From Thermoplasmata archaeon (lineage in GTDB: Archaea > Thermoplasmatota > Thermoplasmata > Lutacidiplasmatales > UBA184), in the NCBI GenBank assembly GCA_027314165.1, contig DAHVCH010000012.1, forward strand, positions 1 through 64,000: a stretch of DNA of 64,000 bases. The letters are read 5' to 3'. The first letter of the stretch is position 1. Each line of letters opens with the position of its first letter. Below, piece after piece: positions 8,501 through 17,623 of the stretch. Under the pieces are notes generated by a model. The model did not search any database and was not told where the DNA came from. It saw nothing but the letters and a program-made list of their open reading frames with translations. Made by a program: the position numbers and the translations under genes.

Positions 8501-9838
8501 GCGGCCCACGTCTACGCGAGCGCCGGGACCTACACCGCCACGCTCTACGTGAACGACAGCACCGGCGGGTACGCCGTGACCCAGGTGCAGGTCACCGTGA
8601 ATCCTCCGCTGACCGCCTCGCTGACCGTCACCCCTGCGGTCGTGGACCTCGGGAGCTCCGCGTCGCTCACCGCGGTGGCGACGGGGGGCAACGGTTCCGC
8701 GTCGTACGGCTACACGTATCTTGGCCTGCCCGGCGGCTGCGTGACCTCGAGCTCGGCCACCCTCACGTGCACGCCGACCGCCACGGGCATCTACGGCCTG
8801 TCGGTCCGGGTCTCGGACGGGCTCTCGGTCACCAGCTCCACCGTCGTGCAGCTCGAGGTCCAGCCTCCCCTGACCGTCGGAGCGGTCCTCTTCGCCCCGG
8901 GAGTGGTCACTCTCGGGAGGGCGACCTCGGTCAACGTCGTGGTCTCTGGTGGGAGCGGGCCCTACACCTACACCTGGAGCGGACTACCGGCGGGTTGCTC
9001 GGGGGCCACCACGGGCTCCTTCGTCTGCGCTCCCAGCGCGTCCGGGACGTTCGCGGCCCATGTCGCGGTGACGGACTCCTCGGGAGGGAGCGCCTCTTCG
9101 ACGGCCACCTTGACGGTCGACCCGGCGGTCCACATCTCCACGTTCACGGCCACCCCCGCGAGCCTGCACGTGGGCGACGTCACGATGCTCGAGGTAGAGG
9201 TCAGCGGCGGGACGGGGTCCCTGAACTTCAGCTACACGGGACTTCCGACGGGGTGCGCTTCGCAGAACTCGCCCGGCCTCGGCTGCTCTCCCACCGCCCC
9301 GGGGTCCTACACCGTGCACGTGTTGGTCACCGATTCGCAAGGGGTCTCGGACAACTCCACCGTGTCGATCACCGTTGGGGAGCAGACCTCCGCGGTCGCG
9401 AGCTCGAGCATCTTTGGCGCGGACGGGATGATCTTCCTGCTTCTGGCGATCGTGCTCGTCGTGATCTTCCTCATCGTCGCCTACGTCCGGCGACGGGGCG
9501 GCTCGAGCCGGGCCGCCGCCGCGGCTCCGAGCGCCAGGTCGAACGAAGGGCCCGCGCCCACGGAGCCGCTCCCCCCCGCGGAGAGCGTTACCGCGTCCGG
9601 CTTGGGCCCGAACGATGCCTCGATGCGTTCCCCCATGGAAACCTCGGGGCTGCCCCCTCCCACCCCCTCCACCGTCACCAGCGCAGGCGCTCCAGGAGCG
9701 GGCGGCGGGCCCTCGTCCTCTCCCGACGCTCCCGCTCCGCCCCCTCCCCCGGGGACGGGCGCGACCTGCCTGATCTGCGGCCGGGAGCTGGGTCCCTCGG
9801 GCACATGCACGGGGTGCGGGTGGAAGGTCCCGCAGTGA
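5597..9838 (+). CDS. giant surface protein: kelch repeats, PKD domains, membrane anchor, cytoplasmic zinc ribbon
   Basis: 1413 residues. An N-terminal hydrophobic signal (LLWVGVVVLLVVLLLSPSG, about 23-41) leads into a kelch-type beta-propeller region (about 110-420) with repeated 'YDPVDGYLVLFGG...DTW..SGGTWTQ' blades. Then comes a long series of PKD/Ig-like domains with WxFGDG motifs, a transmembrane helix (about 1274-1296) and an RRR stop-transfer. The proline-rich tail ends in CLIC...CTGC, a zinc ribbon that should face the cytoplasm. Kelch plus PKD suggests protein or glycan binding at the cell surface. First gene of a three-gene operon (10 nt to the next). The propeller start resembles that of the third gene (LCYTGNCGPGSRE versus ICYTGNCGPGQRE), so the two are paralogues. 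Confidence 0.85.
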   Translation: MHAAQGPSSRVSDRKFSANSTSLLWVGVVVLLVVLLLSPSGVARPSPSSAHAALPTAGTHGTSALGAEGSGAGGSPCWIQPLVTPECAVHISASPSWPPSDLPNSHAAQVPSATTYWRQLCYTGNCGPGSRESPMVAYDPVDGYLVLFGGYNSSTSTVLGDTWIYTYPSATWTQIFPTTSPPARFDGELAWDPVDGYLVLFSGCGSAACSPGLTDTWKFVGGQWTELTPSTNPAGRYFFGMSWDTADNYMLLFGGYSSTGYMGDTWKFVGGQWTQLLPATSPPARLDLGMADDPTDGQVVLFGGSGATGGLADTWTFSGGTWTQQFPATSPPTLDLQNHQMDTDTGYPLIWGGFDPATYTYVSTTWTYAAGLWTLQSPTTSPPAKGWGALDYYGGVGTIDYGGYDPTYGLDVGDTWLYVSGFRASATATPDPTDVGGPVAFSGSASGGTAPYTYAWVYGDGGKSAYLAPTHTYNSTGTFGAHFWANETTGLLRSREANLSVVVNALPSVAPTATPTAADAKVGIRFASGVTGGAPPYTVTWRFGNGASAVGDPTAYAFPAPGTYTVRVWTNDSSVGRASGSVIVTIHPALVSSTNLHPLAVDLGQSIYVFSNVTYGTPPRTWKWTFNDGGTSTLGNTSHTYAAPGTYAIVLWANDSGGAALSTWTNVTVNPLPTVGASAAYPNVDMGVSDTFTATTSGGTAPFTYAWRFGDGTAGTGVTTAHAFTALGTYQVAVWANDSVGNSAHSTLPITVVPPLVTWVNASKYAVDLGMAALFSAATRGGAPPVSIVWSLGDGTWAYSSTVGHTYTATGSYSVVAWVNDTGGGQVTGGFTMTVNPDPTLSVSSSRTSIDLGDKVWLNATPLGGSPPFAYYWDFGDGTTGTGANTVHVYTSPGSYFVQVWANDTAGWSAFAAVPVIVHPALLAQASPGAVWTDLGAAASFSGSATGGVGPYNFTWAFGDGTVGTGRAAAHVYASAGTYTATLYVNDSTGGYAVTQVQVTVNPPLTASLTVTPAVVDLGSSASLTAVATGGNGSASYGYTYLGLPGGCVTSSSATLTCTPTATGIYGLSVRVSDGLSVTSSTVVQLEVQPPLTVGAVLFAPGVVTLGRATSVNVVVSGGSGPYTYTWSGLPAGCSGATTGSFVCAPSASGTFAAHVAVTDSSGGSASSTATLTVDPAVHISTFTATPASLHVGDVTMLEVEVSGGTGSLNFSYTGLPTGCASQNSPGLGCSPTAPGSYTVHVLVTDSQGVSDNSTVSITVGEQTSAVASSSIFGADGMIFLLLAIVLVVIFLIVAYVRRRGGSSRAAAAAPSARSNEGPAPTEPLPPAESVTASGLGPNDASMRSPMETSGLPPPTPSTVTSAGAPGAGGGPSSSPDAPAPPPPPGTGATCLICGRELGPSGTCTGCGWKVPQ

Positions 9839-9848
9839 GGAGGATCGC

Positions 9849-12800
9849 ATGACGCAACTTGGAAACTCCATGCAAGGAACGAACCGGGCCGAGCGCAGGA
9901 TCGCCACCGGCGGAACTCAACCCTTGAAGGAGCGGGAGCCCCTCGACAGCACCCGCGGCCTCCGGCGCGCGTCGGTGCGAGCCGCGCTCACCGTCTCGCT
10001 CCTCTTGGCCGGCCTGATGGTGCTCTCCGCGCTCGCGGCCCCCGTCGGGGCGGCCGCCGCGCAGCCCGCCTCCCTCGCCCAAGCAGGGGCCCTGGCGTCC
10101 ACGTTCTTCGCTGGAAGCGGGAGCCCGACCTACTCTCTCGCAGGCTACCATACCTACCCGCACCTCTCCGTCCCCCTGCCGCCGGGCGTCCTGGCGCCAG
10201 GGACCCCCGGACCGCACCCCCAGCTCGTCCCGAAGGTCACCTATCTCGGAACCTGGGCTCCGGACTCCGGGATCGTTGCAGGCGCTCCACAGGGCGCCCC
10301 AGGCCCCTCCGCGGTGCGCTCGACCCCCAACATCCTGAAGAACGGGACCGAGGGGTGGGCCGGGATCGACCAGGGGCCCCCGAACCCCTGCGGATGCTAC
10401 CCTCCTGACACGAACAACGGGGAAGGCGCCGGGTACGTCGTCGAGACCGTGAACACCTACGAGGAGGTCTGGTCGACCTCAGGGACCCTGCTGCAAGCCC
10501 AGCCGCTGTACACCTTCTTCGGTGTGGGCTCGTCGGTGTTCCTCTCCGACCCCCAGACGTGGTACGACCCTACCGACGGACACTGGTTCCAGTCGCTCAT
10601 CAACCTGCAGAACTACCCCTCCTGCTCGCCGGACTGCTGGGTCATGATGGCGGTCTCGACGACCTCGAACCCTACGGGTACCTGGAACTTCTACCAGGTG
10701 GCCGACGCGAGCGGCATCCTGCCGGATCAGCCGCAGATCGGAACGGACGCGGCCGGGATATTCATCTCGGTCAACGATTTTGGCTCGGGCACCGCGCACA
10801 TCTTCGAACTGAACAAGTCCCAGGCCGAGGCGGGGAACCCCACCCCCGCGGAGTGGGACACGACCGGTCCGGGTAACCTCGGCTGGGGCTCGGAGCATCC
10901 CGCCCACACGGAGTCGCTGTCCAACACCGAGTACTTCATGGGTGACGTCTTCGGCGGCGTGGCCTCGCTCAATCTGCTCGGGATCCAGGGAGCCCCCCCC
11001 AGCACGGGGAAGGTGACCTGGGAGAACCTCTCGACGGCGGAAGGCGCCGTAGGCTGCCTCACGGTCCCCGGCGGCGGGGGCATGTGCCAGATCGACGGCC
11101 GTGTCCTGGCCCTTGCGTATGAGAACGGGAATCTCTGGGGAGCCGCGACCGACGGGTGCAGCGGAGGCGACTGTTCGCACTTCTGGCAGGTCAACACCGG
11201 TACGAACCCGTGGAGCATGGTCTCGGACTTCACCTGGAGCCCCCCCTCCGAGACCTCCTACTACCCCAACCTCGCCATCGACCCCTCCGGCAGCATCGGG
11301 GTGGTCTTCAGCTACTCGAGCACGGTCGACTACCCCGGCGTCGGGATCACCGGCCGGACCCCGGTGGACCCCGCGAACACCCTGGAGACGCCGATCCTCG
11401 TCAAGCCGGGCTACGCCGTCGGCAGCGCCTCCTCTCGCTTCGGCGACTACTCGGGAGCGGCCTACGACCAGGCGACCGGTCGATACTGGGTGAGCGGCGA
11501 GTGGATCCAGCAGGCAGCCTCGTCCGCGGACTGGGACACGTGGATCCAGGAGTTCACCATGGGGGGGTTCTTCGCGCTAGGGTCGATCAACCCCAACCCC
11601 GCGGACGTGGGCGTCCCGGTCGCCTTCAACGGCACCTCGTTCGGCGGGACCGGGCCCTTCACCTACAGCTGGGTCTTCGGTGACGGCTCGGCGGCCAGCC
11701 ACGCGGCGAACCCGACCCACACCTACAACCTCACGGGGACGTACTCCCCGCACCTCTGGGTCAACGAGACCACGGGGCTCCTGCGCTCTCGGGAGGCGAA
11801 CCTCACGGTCACGATCAACCCGCAGCCGGTCCCGACCATCACCGTGACCGCGAACCCTGCGGACGTCGCCATCCCGGTCCAGTTCGCCGTCGCGATCACC
11901 GGCGGGACCCCGTCCTACACCACGACCTGGTCCTTCGGCGACGGGTTCCGGGCGACGGGAGCGACGGTCATCCACAACTACTCGGCCCCCGCGACCTACA
12001 CGGCGCAGGTCTGGGTCAACGACTCGGGCGGAGGGAGCGCGACGCTCACCACCCCCGTCGTGGTCCATCCCCAGCCGAGCGTCAGCGCCACCGCGACCCC
12101 TCCCGCCCTGGACACCGGGGTCGGCGTGACGTTCACGGCGTCGACCTCCGGAGGCACCGGGACCCTCTCGGTCGCCTGGGTCTTCGGGGACGGGGCCGCC
12201 GCGGTCGGGAGCCCCGTGAGCCACCGCTACCTTGCCCAGGGGAACTACACCGTCCGCGTCTGGGCGAACGACTCGCTCGGGGGGACGGGGAACTACAGCC
12301 TCCTGGTCTCGGTGAACCCCAAGCTGGCGCTGCTGCTGGTGAGCGCGAGCCCGATGGCCGCCGACACGGGAAGGCCCGTCGCCTTCAGCGCCTCCTACTT
12401 CGGGGGGACCCCGGGATACACGTACGCCTGGAGGTTCGGGGACGGGTCCTCCTCCGCGCTCGCCTCTCCCGTCCACATCTTCACGACCCCGGGGACGGCG
12501 AACGTGGCGTTCTGGCTGAACGACAGCGGGGGCGGCTCGAGGTTCGCGAGCCTCCCGGTCCAGGTCGATCCGGTCCTCGCGGTCACCTCGTTCACCGGCA
12601 CCTGGCCGGACCCCGCGGTGAACGCCATCGACCTCGGAGAGACCCTGAGCCTCGCCGCCGTGGTCCACGGCGGCACGGGCACCTACACCTTCTCCTACAC
12701 GGGGCTCCCCAGCGGATGCAAGAGCTGGGACTACGCCACGCTGTTCTGTGCCCCGGCCGCGACCGGCACGGCCACCGTGCAGGTGATGGTCACCGACCAG

Positions 12801-13703
12801 AACGGAGCCTCGGCCTTCGGGAACCTCACCTTCGCGGTCAACCTCGACCCCACGATCTCGAGCTTTGCGTCGAGCCCGGGGACCCTCACCAACGGCACCG
12901 CGACCACGCTGACCGCTTCGGCCTCGCTCGGGACCCCGGGGTACCGCTACTCCTACCCGGCGCTCCCGCCCGGCTGCACCAGCAAGAACAACGGCACCCT
13001 CCCCTGCACCCCCGACAGGGCCGGAACGTTCACGGCCGAGGTCCAGGCCACCGACGCGGTGGGAATGAGCGCGTTCTTCAACCTCAGCCTCACCGTGAAC
13101 GCGGTCCCCTCGATCACGAGCTTCACCGCCTCCCCGTCGACCATCACCCAGGGAGACACGACCTCCTTCCAGGTCTCGGTCGCGGGAGGCACCGCGCCCT
13201 ACACGTTCGCCTACTCCGGACTGCCCTCCGGGTGCGCGATCGCGGGCAACGGGGGAAGCTGCGTTCCCTCCTCCAGCGGGAGCTACACCGCCCAGGTGAC
13301 CGTGACCGATGCGGACGGCGCGAGCGCGAAGGCGACCACGACGCTCACCGTTCAGGCCGCGCCCAGCATGTTCGCGGGTGGGGTGATGAGCCTGGGATTC
13401 CTCTGGATCCTGCTCCTCGTCCTCATCGTGATCGTCCTGGTGATCATCGTCATCGCGATCGGACGGAGGAGGAAGAGCCCCGAGGGCGCCGTCCCCCCTC
13501 CCCCCAGCCCGGTCGAGCCGGTGGCGGGCGGCCCCCACACCATCGCCCCCATGCCCGAAGGCCACAACTTCCCGGAAGAACCCGCCCCGGCCCCGGCCTC
13601 CGAGCACGGCTCCTGGGCGCCTCCGCCCCCGGACTCCCCCCCAGGTCCGCCGCCCCTACCGCCGCCCCCGAACGAGGGCTCCTCCTCGGGAGGCTACGCA
13701 TGA
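9849..13703 (+). CDS. giant PKD-repeat surface protein with exo-sialidase-like N-terminal region
   Basis: 1284 residues. A signal segment lies about residues 46-70 (VRAALTVSLLLAGLMVLSAL). About 480 residues with beta-propeller-like repeats follow (DPQTWYDPTDGHWFQSL; ISVNDFGSG; SYYPNLAIDPSGSIGVVFSY); Asp-rich 'D.S G..GVVFS' stretches resemble BNR/exo-alpha-sialidase-type repeats, but no catalytic set can be assigned. At least seven PKD/Ig-like domains follow (AWVFGDG, AWRFGDG and similar), then a C-terminal membrane helix (LGFLWILLLVLIVIVLVIIV) and a proline-rich cytoplasmic tail without a zinc ribbon. ATG 9849 lies 10 nt after the previous stop with aggagg before it; ATG 9870 is an alternative. 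Translationally coupled to the next gene. Confidence 0.8.
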   Translation: MTQLGNSMQGTNRAERRIATGGTQPLKEREPLDSTRGLRRASVRAALTVSLLLAGLMVLSALAAPVGAAAAQPASLAQAGALASTFFAGSGSPTYSLAGYHTYPHLSVPLPPGVLAPGTPGPHPQLVPKVTYLGTWAPDSGIVAGAPQGAPGPSAVRSTPNILKNGTEGWAGIDQGPPNPCGCYPPDTNNGEGAGYVVETVNTYEEVWSTSGTLLQAQPLYTFFGVGSSVFLSDPQTWYDPTDGHWFQSLINLQNYPSCSPDCWVMMAVSTTSNPTGTWNFYQVADASGILPDQPQIGTDAAGIFISVNDFGSGTAHIFELNKSQAEAGNPTPAEWDTTGPGNLGWGSEHPAHTESLSNTEYFMGDVFGGVASLNLLGIQGAPPSTGKVTWENLSTAEGAVGCLTVPGGGGMCQIDGRVLALAYENGNLWGAATDGCSGGDCSHFWQVNTGTNPWSMVSDFTWSPPSETSYYPNLAIDPSGSIGVVFSYSSTVDYPGVGITGRTPVDPANTLETPILVKPGYAVGSASSRFGDYSGAAYDQATGRYWVSGEWIQQAASSADWDTWIQEFTMGGFFALGSINPNPADVGVPVAFNGTSFGGTGPFTYSWVFGDGSAASHAANPTHTYNLTGTYSPHLWVNETTGLLRSREANLTVTINPQPVPTITVTANPADVAIPVQFAVAITGGTPSYTTTWSFGDGFRATGATVIHNYSAPATYTAQVWVNDSGGGSATLTTPVVVHPQPSVSATATPPALDTGVGVTFTASTSGGTGTLSVAWVFGDGAAAVGSPVSHRYLAQGNYTVRVWANDSLGGTGNYSLLVSVNPKLALLLVSASPMAADTGRPVAFSASYFGGTPGYTYAWRFGDGSSSALASPVHIFTTPGTANVAFWLNDSGGGSRFASLPVQVDPVLAVTSFTGTWPDPAVNAIDLGETLSLAAVVHGGTGTYTFSYTGLPSGCKSWDYATLFCAPAATGTATVQVMVTDQNGASAFGNLTFAVNLDPTISSFASSPGTLTNGTATTLTASASLGTPGYRYSYPALPPGCTSKNNGTLPCTPDRAGTFTAEVQATDAVGMSAFFNLSLTVNAVPSITSFTASPSTITQGDTTSFQVSVAGGTAPYTFAYSGLPSGCAIAGNGGSCVPSSSGSYTAQVTVTDADGASAKATTTLTVQAAPSMFAGGVMSLGFLWILLLVLIVIVLVIIVIAIGRRRKSPEGAVPPPPSPVEPVAGGPHTIAPMPEGHNFPEEPAPAPASEHGSWAPPPPDSPPGPPPLPPPPNEGSSSGGYA

Positions 13704-16654
13704 ACTCCTCGGGCCCGCTCACGTGGGGCGCCCTCCCGGTGCTGCTGCTGGTCACCGTCCTGATGGCGTCCCCCGCGGGCGTCCTCTCGGTCTCGGCCGG
13801 AGCCGCCACCCATGCTCTCCCGCCCCCGTCGGCGATGAGCCACGATGCTCTCGGGCCGGCCCACTCGACGGGCGCTCAACTCTGCGCGCCCCGGCTCGTC
13901 GCGATGTTCGCCTGCCCGGAAGTGGTGGGTCGCGCCGCAAGCAGTCCTCCCGGGGGCTCGCAGATCCCCTCCGCCGTGAACTGGAAGCAGATCTGCTACA
14001 CCGGGAACTGCGGGCCCGGGCAGCGTGAGGACACGATGATGGCCTACGACGCGGCCGACGGGTACACCGTTCTCTTCGGGGGCTTCAACGGGTCGTCGGG
14101 CGCCTCCCTCTCCGACACCTGGACCTTCTCCGGAGGGGTCTGGACCCAGATCTTCCCGACCACGTCCCCTCCGCCGCGGTTCGACGGCCAGATGGCCTAC
14201 GACCCCCTTGACGGGTACGTGGTCCTGTTCGGGGGGATCCCGGACGGCTCGTGCTCGACGACCCTGGGCGACACGTGGGCGTTCAGCGGCGGGCAGTGGA
14301 CCCAGCTCTCCCCGACCACCTCCCCGACCGCCCGATTCTTCCCCGGCATGGCGTGGGACCCCTCGGACAACGAGATGATCCTCTTCGGAGGCACCGATTG
14401 CCTGGGCAACTACTACGGCGACACTTGGGCGTTCGCGGGGGGCCAGTGGACCCAGCTCTTCCCCGCCACGAGCCCGTCCACGCGCTTCGGCCCGGGGATG
14501 GAGACCGACGCCAACGACAACCAGGTCCTTCTCTTCGGGGGAGGCGGCCCCGGCCTGGTCGCCCTCGGCGACACCTGGAGCTTCGCCGCCGGAGCCTGGA
14601 CCCAGCTCTCCCCCACCACCTCTCCGCCGGCCCGGGTGCTCCAGGACCACATGATGGCCAGCGACTCGGGCTCTCCGATGATCTTCGGTGGCTACCTGTT
14701 CTCGACCGGCACCTGCGAAAGCGACACCTGGGCCTGGAGCTCGGGCACCTGGACGCAGGAGAGTCCGACCTCCAGCCCGGGTCCCCGGGGGTGGTCGACG
14801 CTGGTCGGGACCCCTGCAGGACCGCTGCTGTACGGCGGATACGCTTGCGCGGGCGTGGACGTCGGGGACACCTGGCAGTACATCTCCGGCCCCCACGTGT
14901 CCGTGCCCCTGCCGACACCCTCCGCCCCGGTCGAGGCCGGGACCCTCGTCAATTTCGTCAGCACGGTGCTGGACCCCGGCAAGGCTCCGGACACGTTCTT
15001 CTGGTCGTGGGGCCCGAACCGGTCGATGCAGTGCACGCCCTCGACCTCCCTCTCCCTGAACTGCACGCCACTGCGGGCCGGGAGCTACTACGTCGTCGCC
15101 CACATCACCGACTCCGTGGGCAACACGGGCTCGACCACGTCGGCCCGCTACACGGTGATCGCGGGCCCCGAAGTGAGCACGCCGATCCCCGACGTCCTGA
15201 GCGCCGACGTCGGACAACCCGTCATCTTCAACAGCACGCTCCTCGCCCCGGGAACCGCACCCGATGTCTATTCCTGGACCGAGTCGGGGGCAGGGATGGG
15301 CTGTCCGACCTCGACCACGCTCACCATCACCTGCGTGCCGTCCGCCCCCGGGACGTACAACGTGACCGTCAAGGTCAGCGATTCCGTGCTCGGGGCCGGA
15401 TGGAACACCTCCCGCACCATCGTGGTCTCTCCGTTGCCGGTCGCAGGGACCCCCATCCCGACCTCGGGACGGAGCATCGACGTCGGACAGACGGCCACGT
15501 TCAAGTCGAACGTGACCGGAGTGGGCTCCGGGCGCGACTCCTATCTCTGGTCGGTGGCCCCGCTCTCAGGCCTCGACTGCGCGGCGAGCTTCGCCTCGAC
15601 CGTCAGCTGCCTGGGGGTGACCGCGGGGGCGTACAACGTGACCCTCACGGTCGTGGACTCCAACGGCGGGACCGGATCGGCCGCCCTGCCGTTCCGCGTG
15701 TTCTCCCTGCCGGCGCCGGGGACCCCCGCGGCGAGCGCCTCCAGCATCGACGTGGGGCAGAACGTGAGCTTCTCCAGCACCAGCGGGAGCAGCGGCTCTG
15801 GGGGGCTCTCCTACGTCTGGGGAGCTTCGGCCGCCGCCTTCGGGTGCGGCTCGAACACGCTAGCCACCTACCGGTGCACCCCGTCGGGGGCCGGCGCCTT
15901 CCAGGTCTTCCTGACGGTGACCGACTCCAACGGCGGGACCGGTTCGACGGTCTCGGCGCCCTACACGGTCTACCACCTTCCCAGGACCACCGCCCCGGTC
16001 TCCTTGGTCGCGAACCCTGAGACGACGCAGGCCGTCACGTTCAGCGCGACGACCCTGGACCCCGGCTCGGGCATGGACGTCTACACCTGGACGACCTCGG
16101 ACCCGGCGGAGATGACCTGCACATCGTCCGCAGGACCGCCGACCGCGGTCTGCAGCGCCGCGGTGGGCGGGAGCTACACCGTCACGCTCCAGGTGACGGA
16201 CTCCAACGGGGGTTCGACCCACGCCACCTCCGCCCTCGTCGTGGTCTCCTCGGCCCTCCAGGCGACGGCCTCCTCCACGCCGGCGAGCGGCACGGCGACG
16301 CTCACGGTCACCTTCGCGAGCTCGGCCTGGGGCGGAAGCGCGCCGTACAGCTACTCGTGGAGGTTCGGCGACAGCTCCGGTGAGGCGAGCTCGCTGCCCA
16401 ACCCCACCCACACCTACACCTCCGGAGGGACGTTCACGGCGGTGCTGTTCGTGAACGACACCTCCGGCCACTCGGTCATGAAGACGGTGACGGTCAGCGT
16501 CGCCTCGCCGGCGGCCCCGACGCTCCTCACCTCCGTCCCGGGGGGGTTCACCACGCTGGGACTGATCCTGCTGCTCGCGATCCTGGTGGTCGTGGCCTTC
16601 GTCCTCCTCATCCGGAGGCGGAGCCGACTGGAGCCGGGGGACCGGGTCGAGTAG
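13700..16654 (+). CDS. kelch and PKD surface protein, paralogue of the first gene in the operon
   Basis: 984 residues. The frame stays open far upstream, but the start is ATG 13700. It overlaps the previous stop as ATGA and is directly followed by a signal segment (WGALPVLLLVTVLMASPAG). Kelch-like blades with DTW..SGG.WTQL and LFGG motifs occupy about 85-390. Ig/PKD-like domains follow, several with paired Cys (MQCTPSTSLSLNCTP) and only the last with a classic WRFGDS. A transmembrane helix (LGLILLLAILVVVAFVLLI) and an RRR anchor end the protein. It lacks the cytoplasmic ribbon of the first paralogue. Probably displayed on the surface with its two operon partners. Confidence 0.8.
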   Translation: MNSSGPLTWGALPVLLLVTVLMASPAGVLSVSAGAATHALPPPSAMSHDALGPAHSTGAQLCAPRLVAMFACPEVVGRAASSPPGGSQIPSAVNWKQICYTGNCGPGQREDTMMAYDAADGYTVLFGGFNGSSGASLSDTWTFSGGVWTQIFPTTSPPPRFDGQMAYDPLDGYVVLFGGIPDGSCSTTLGDTWAFSGGQWTQLSPTTSPTARFFPGMAWDPSDNEMILFGGTDCLGNYYGDTWAFAGGQWTQLFPATSPSTRFGPGMETDANDNQVLLFGGGGPGLVALGDTWSFAAGAWTQLSPTTSPPARVLQDHMMASDSGSPMIFGGYLFSTGTCESDTWAWSSGTWTQESPTSSPGPRGWSTLVGTPAGPLLYGGYACAGVDVGDTWQYISGPHVSVPLPTPSAPVEAGTLVNFVSTVLDPGKAPDTFFWSWGPNRSMQCTPSTSLSLNCTPLRAGSYYVVAHITDSVGNTGSTTSARYTVIAGPEVSTPIPDVLSADVGQPVIFNSTLLAPGTAPDVYSWTESGAGMGCPTSTTLTITCVPSAPGTYNVTVKVSDSVLGAGWNTSRTIVVSPLPVAGTPIPTSGRSIDVGQTATFKSNVTGVGSGRDSYLWSVAPLSGLDCAASFASTVSCLGVTAGAYNVTLTVVDSNGGTGSAALPFRVFSLPAPGTPAASASSIDVGQNVSFSSTSGSSGSGGLSYVWGASAAAFGCGSNTLATYRCTPSGAGAFQVFLTVTDSNGGTGSTVSAPYTVYHLPRTTAPVSLVANPETTQAVTFSATTLDPGSGMDVYTWTTSDPAEMTCTSSAGPPTAVCSAAVGGSYTVTLQVTDSNGGSTHATSALVVVSSALQATASSTPASGTATLTVTFASSAWGGSAPYSYSWRFGDSSGEASSLPNPTHTYTSGGTFTAVLFVNDTSGHSVMKTVTVSVASPAAPTLLTSVPGGFTTLGLILLLAILVVVAFVLLIRRRSRLEPGDRVE

Positions 16655-16844
16655 ACGGTCGGGGCGGGGTAGCGCGTCCTCGGTCGGGAGACCCGAGGCG
16701 GCGCGGCACGGGCGCTGATGGGCCCGAGCGCTGCCCTGACGGCGACGGGCCCTCCACCCCGTACAAGGACAACGGGTTCACCGCGAGCGGAAGGGTTCGC
16801 GTAGCGCTCCCGGTCCCGGGCTCGTCCGTGTTCCTATCTCGCAG

Positions 16845-17525
16845 GTGCCCTCAAGCCGCGGCGAGGCGCTCACGCTTCGGGTCGGGGGGACACGGTCGTT
16901 GAGGAAGGCGGTCTACGACGAGCGGTACGCCCGGCCCGGCCTCTACTGGGGGAGCCCGCCGACGTCGCTCGCACGTGAGGTCATCCGCGTAGCGCGCACG
17001 CTTCCGCGCTCGCCCCGTACGTTGGTCGACCTGGGTTCCGGCGAGGGCCGGGACCCGATCTACTTCGCCCGGCAGGGCTAACGGGTCTTGGGCGTGGACA
17101 TCTCGAGCGTGGGAGTCCGAAAGTCGGAGGAACGAGCCTCTCGGCTCGGGGTCAAGGCCCGGTTCCAGGTCGGGGACCTTCGGACCTGCCGACTGAGGCA
17201 CCGAGTGGACGTGGTGCTCTGCTCCGGCGCCCTGAACAACATCCCTCGTCGGATCCGGGCGGCCCGATCTGAACACTTCAAAGCGAGCACGGCGCCAGGG
17301 GGGATCAACGCCATGAACGCGGACGTGCCTAAACCCTACATCCCACCCTACTCGAAGAATCCCTACGCGACCCCGTTCCGCTCAGGGGAGCTGCTGGGCT
17401 ACTACGGCGATCGGGAGATCCTCGACTCGCGGCAGGTGGAGTTCATGTCCACCGCAAGCGGCGTTCCATATCGGAAGGCGATGGACATGGTCGTCGCCCG
17501 GAAGCCTCGTCCCGGGGCGCACTGA
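16845..17525 (+). pseudogene. class I methyltransferase interrupted by one in-frame TAA
   Basis: The reading frame from GTG 16845 encodes LVDLGSGEGRDPIYFARQG (motif I), then a TAA at 17079-17081. It resumes in the same frame with RVLGVDISSVGVRKSEERA, the expected strand-2 motif, and runs on to 17525. Homologues normally read 'GYxVxGVDIS' here, so TAA most simply replaces a Tyr codon (TAC/TAT). The downstream half keeps a TehB-like pattern (VDVVLCSGALNNIP). No second lesion is visible, so the loss is recent, or the stop is a sequence error or is read through. TAA is not the pyrrolysine codon. Confidence 0.75.
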
Positions 17526-17623
17526 TCCCGCTCCGTCCCTTGTCGGGCAAGGAGCGAATGGGCCCCGACCGACGACGACCTGCCACCGCCGGCTCGCGCC
17601 GGACCGCAGGGCCAGGGCGCGGT

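Noticed and set aside
12716-13699. Upstream extension of the third surface-protein frame
   Set aside because: It overlaps the PKD domains of the previous gene in another frame and is Arg/His-rich; the signal peptide and ATGA overlap fix the start at 13700.
16655-16844. tRNA-like stem pairs in the GC-rich gap
   Set aside because: Several short complementary stretches exist, but no TTCRA loop or cloverleaf could be assembled.
17079-17081. Possible recoded amino acid in the methyltransferase
   Set aside because: The codon is TAA, not TAG (pyrrolysine) or TGA (selenocysteine), so known recoding does not apply.
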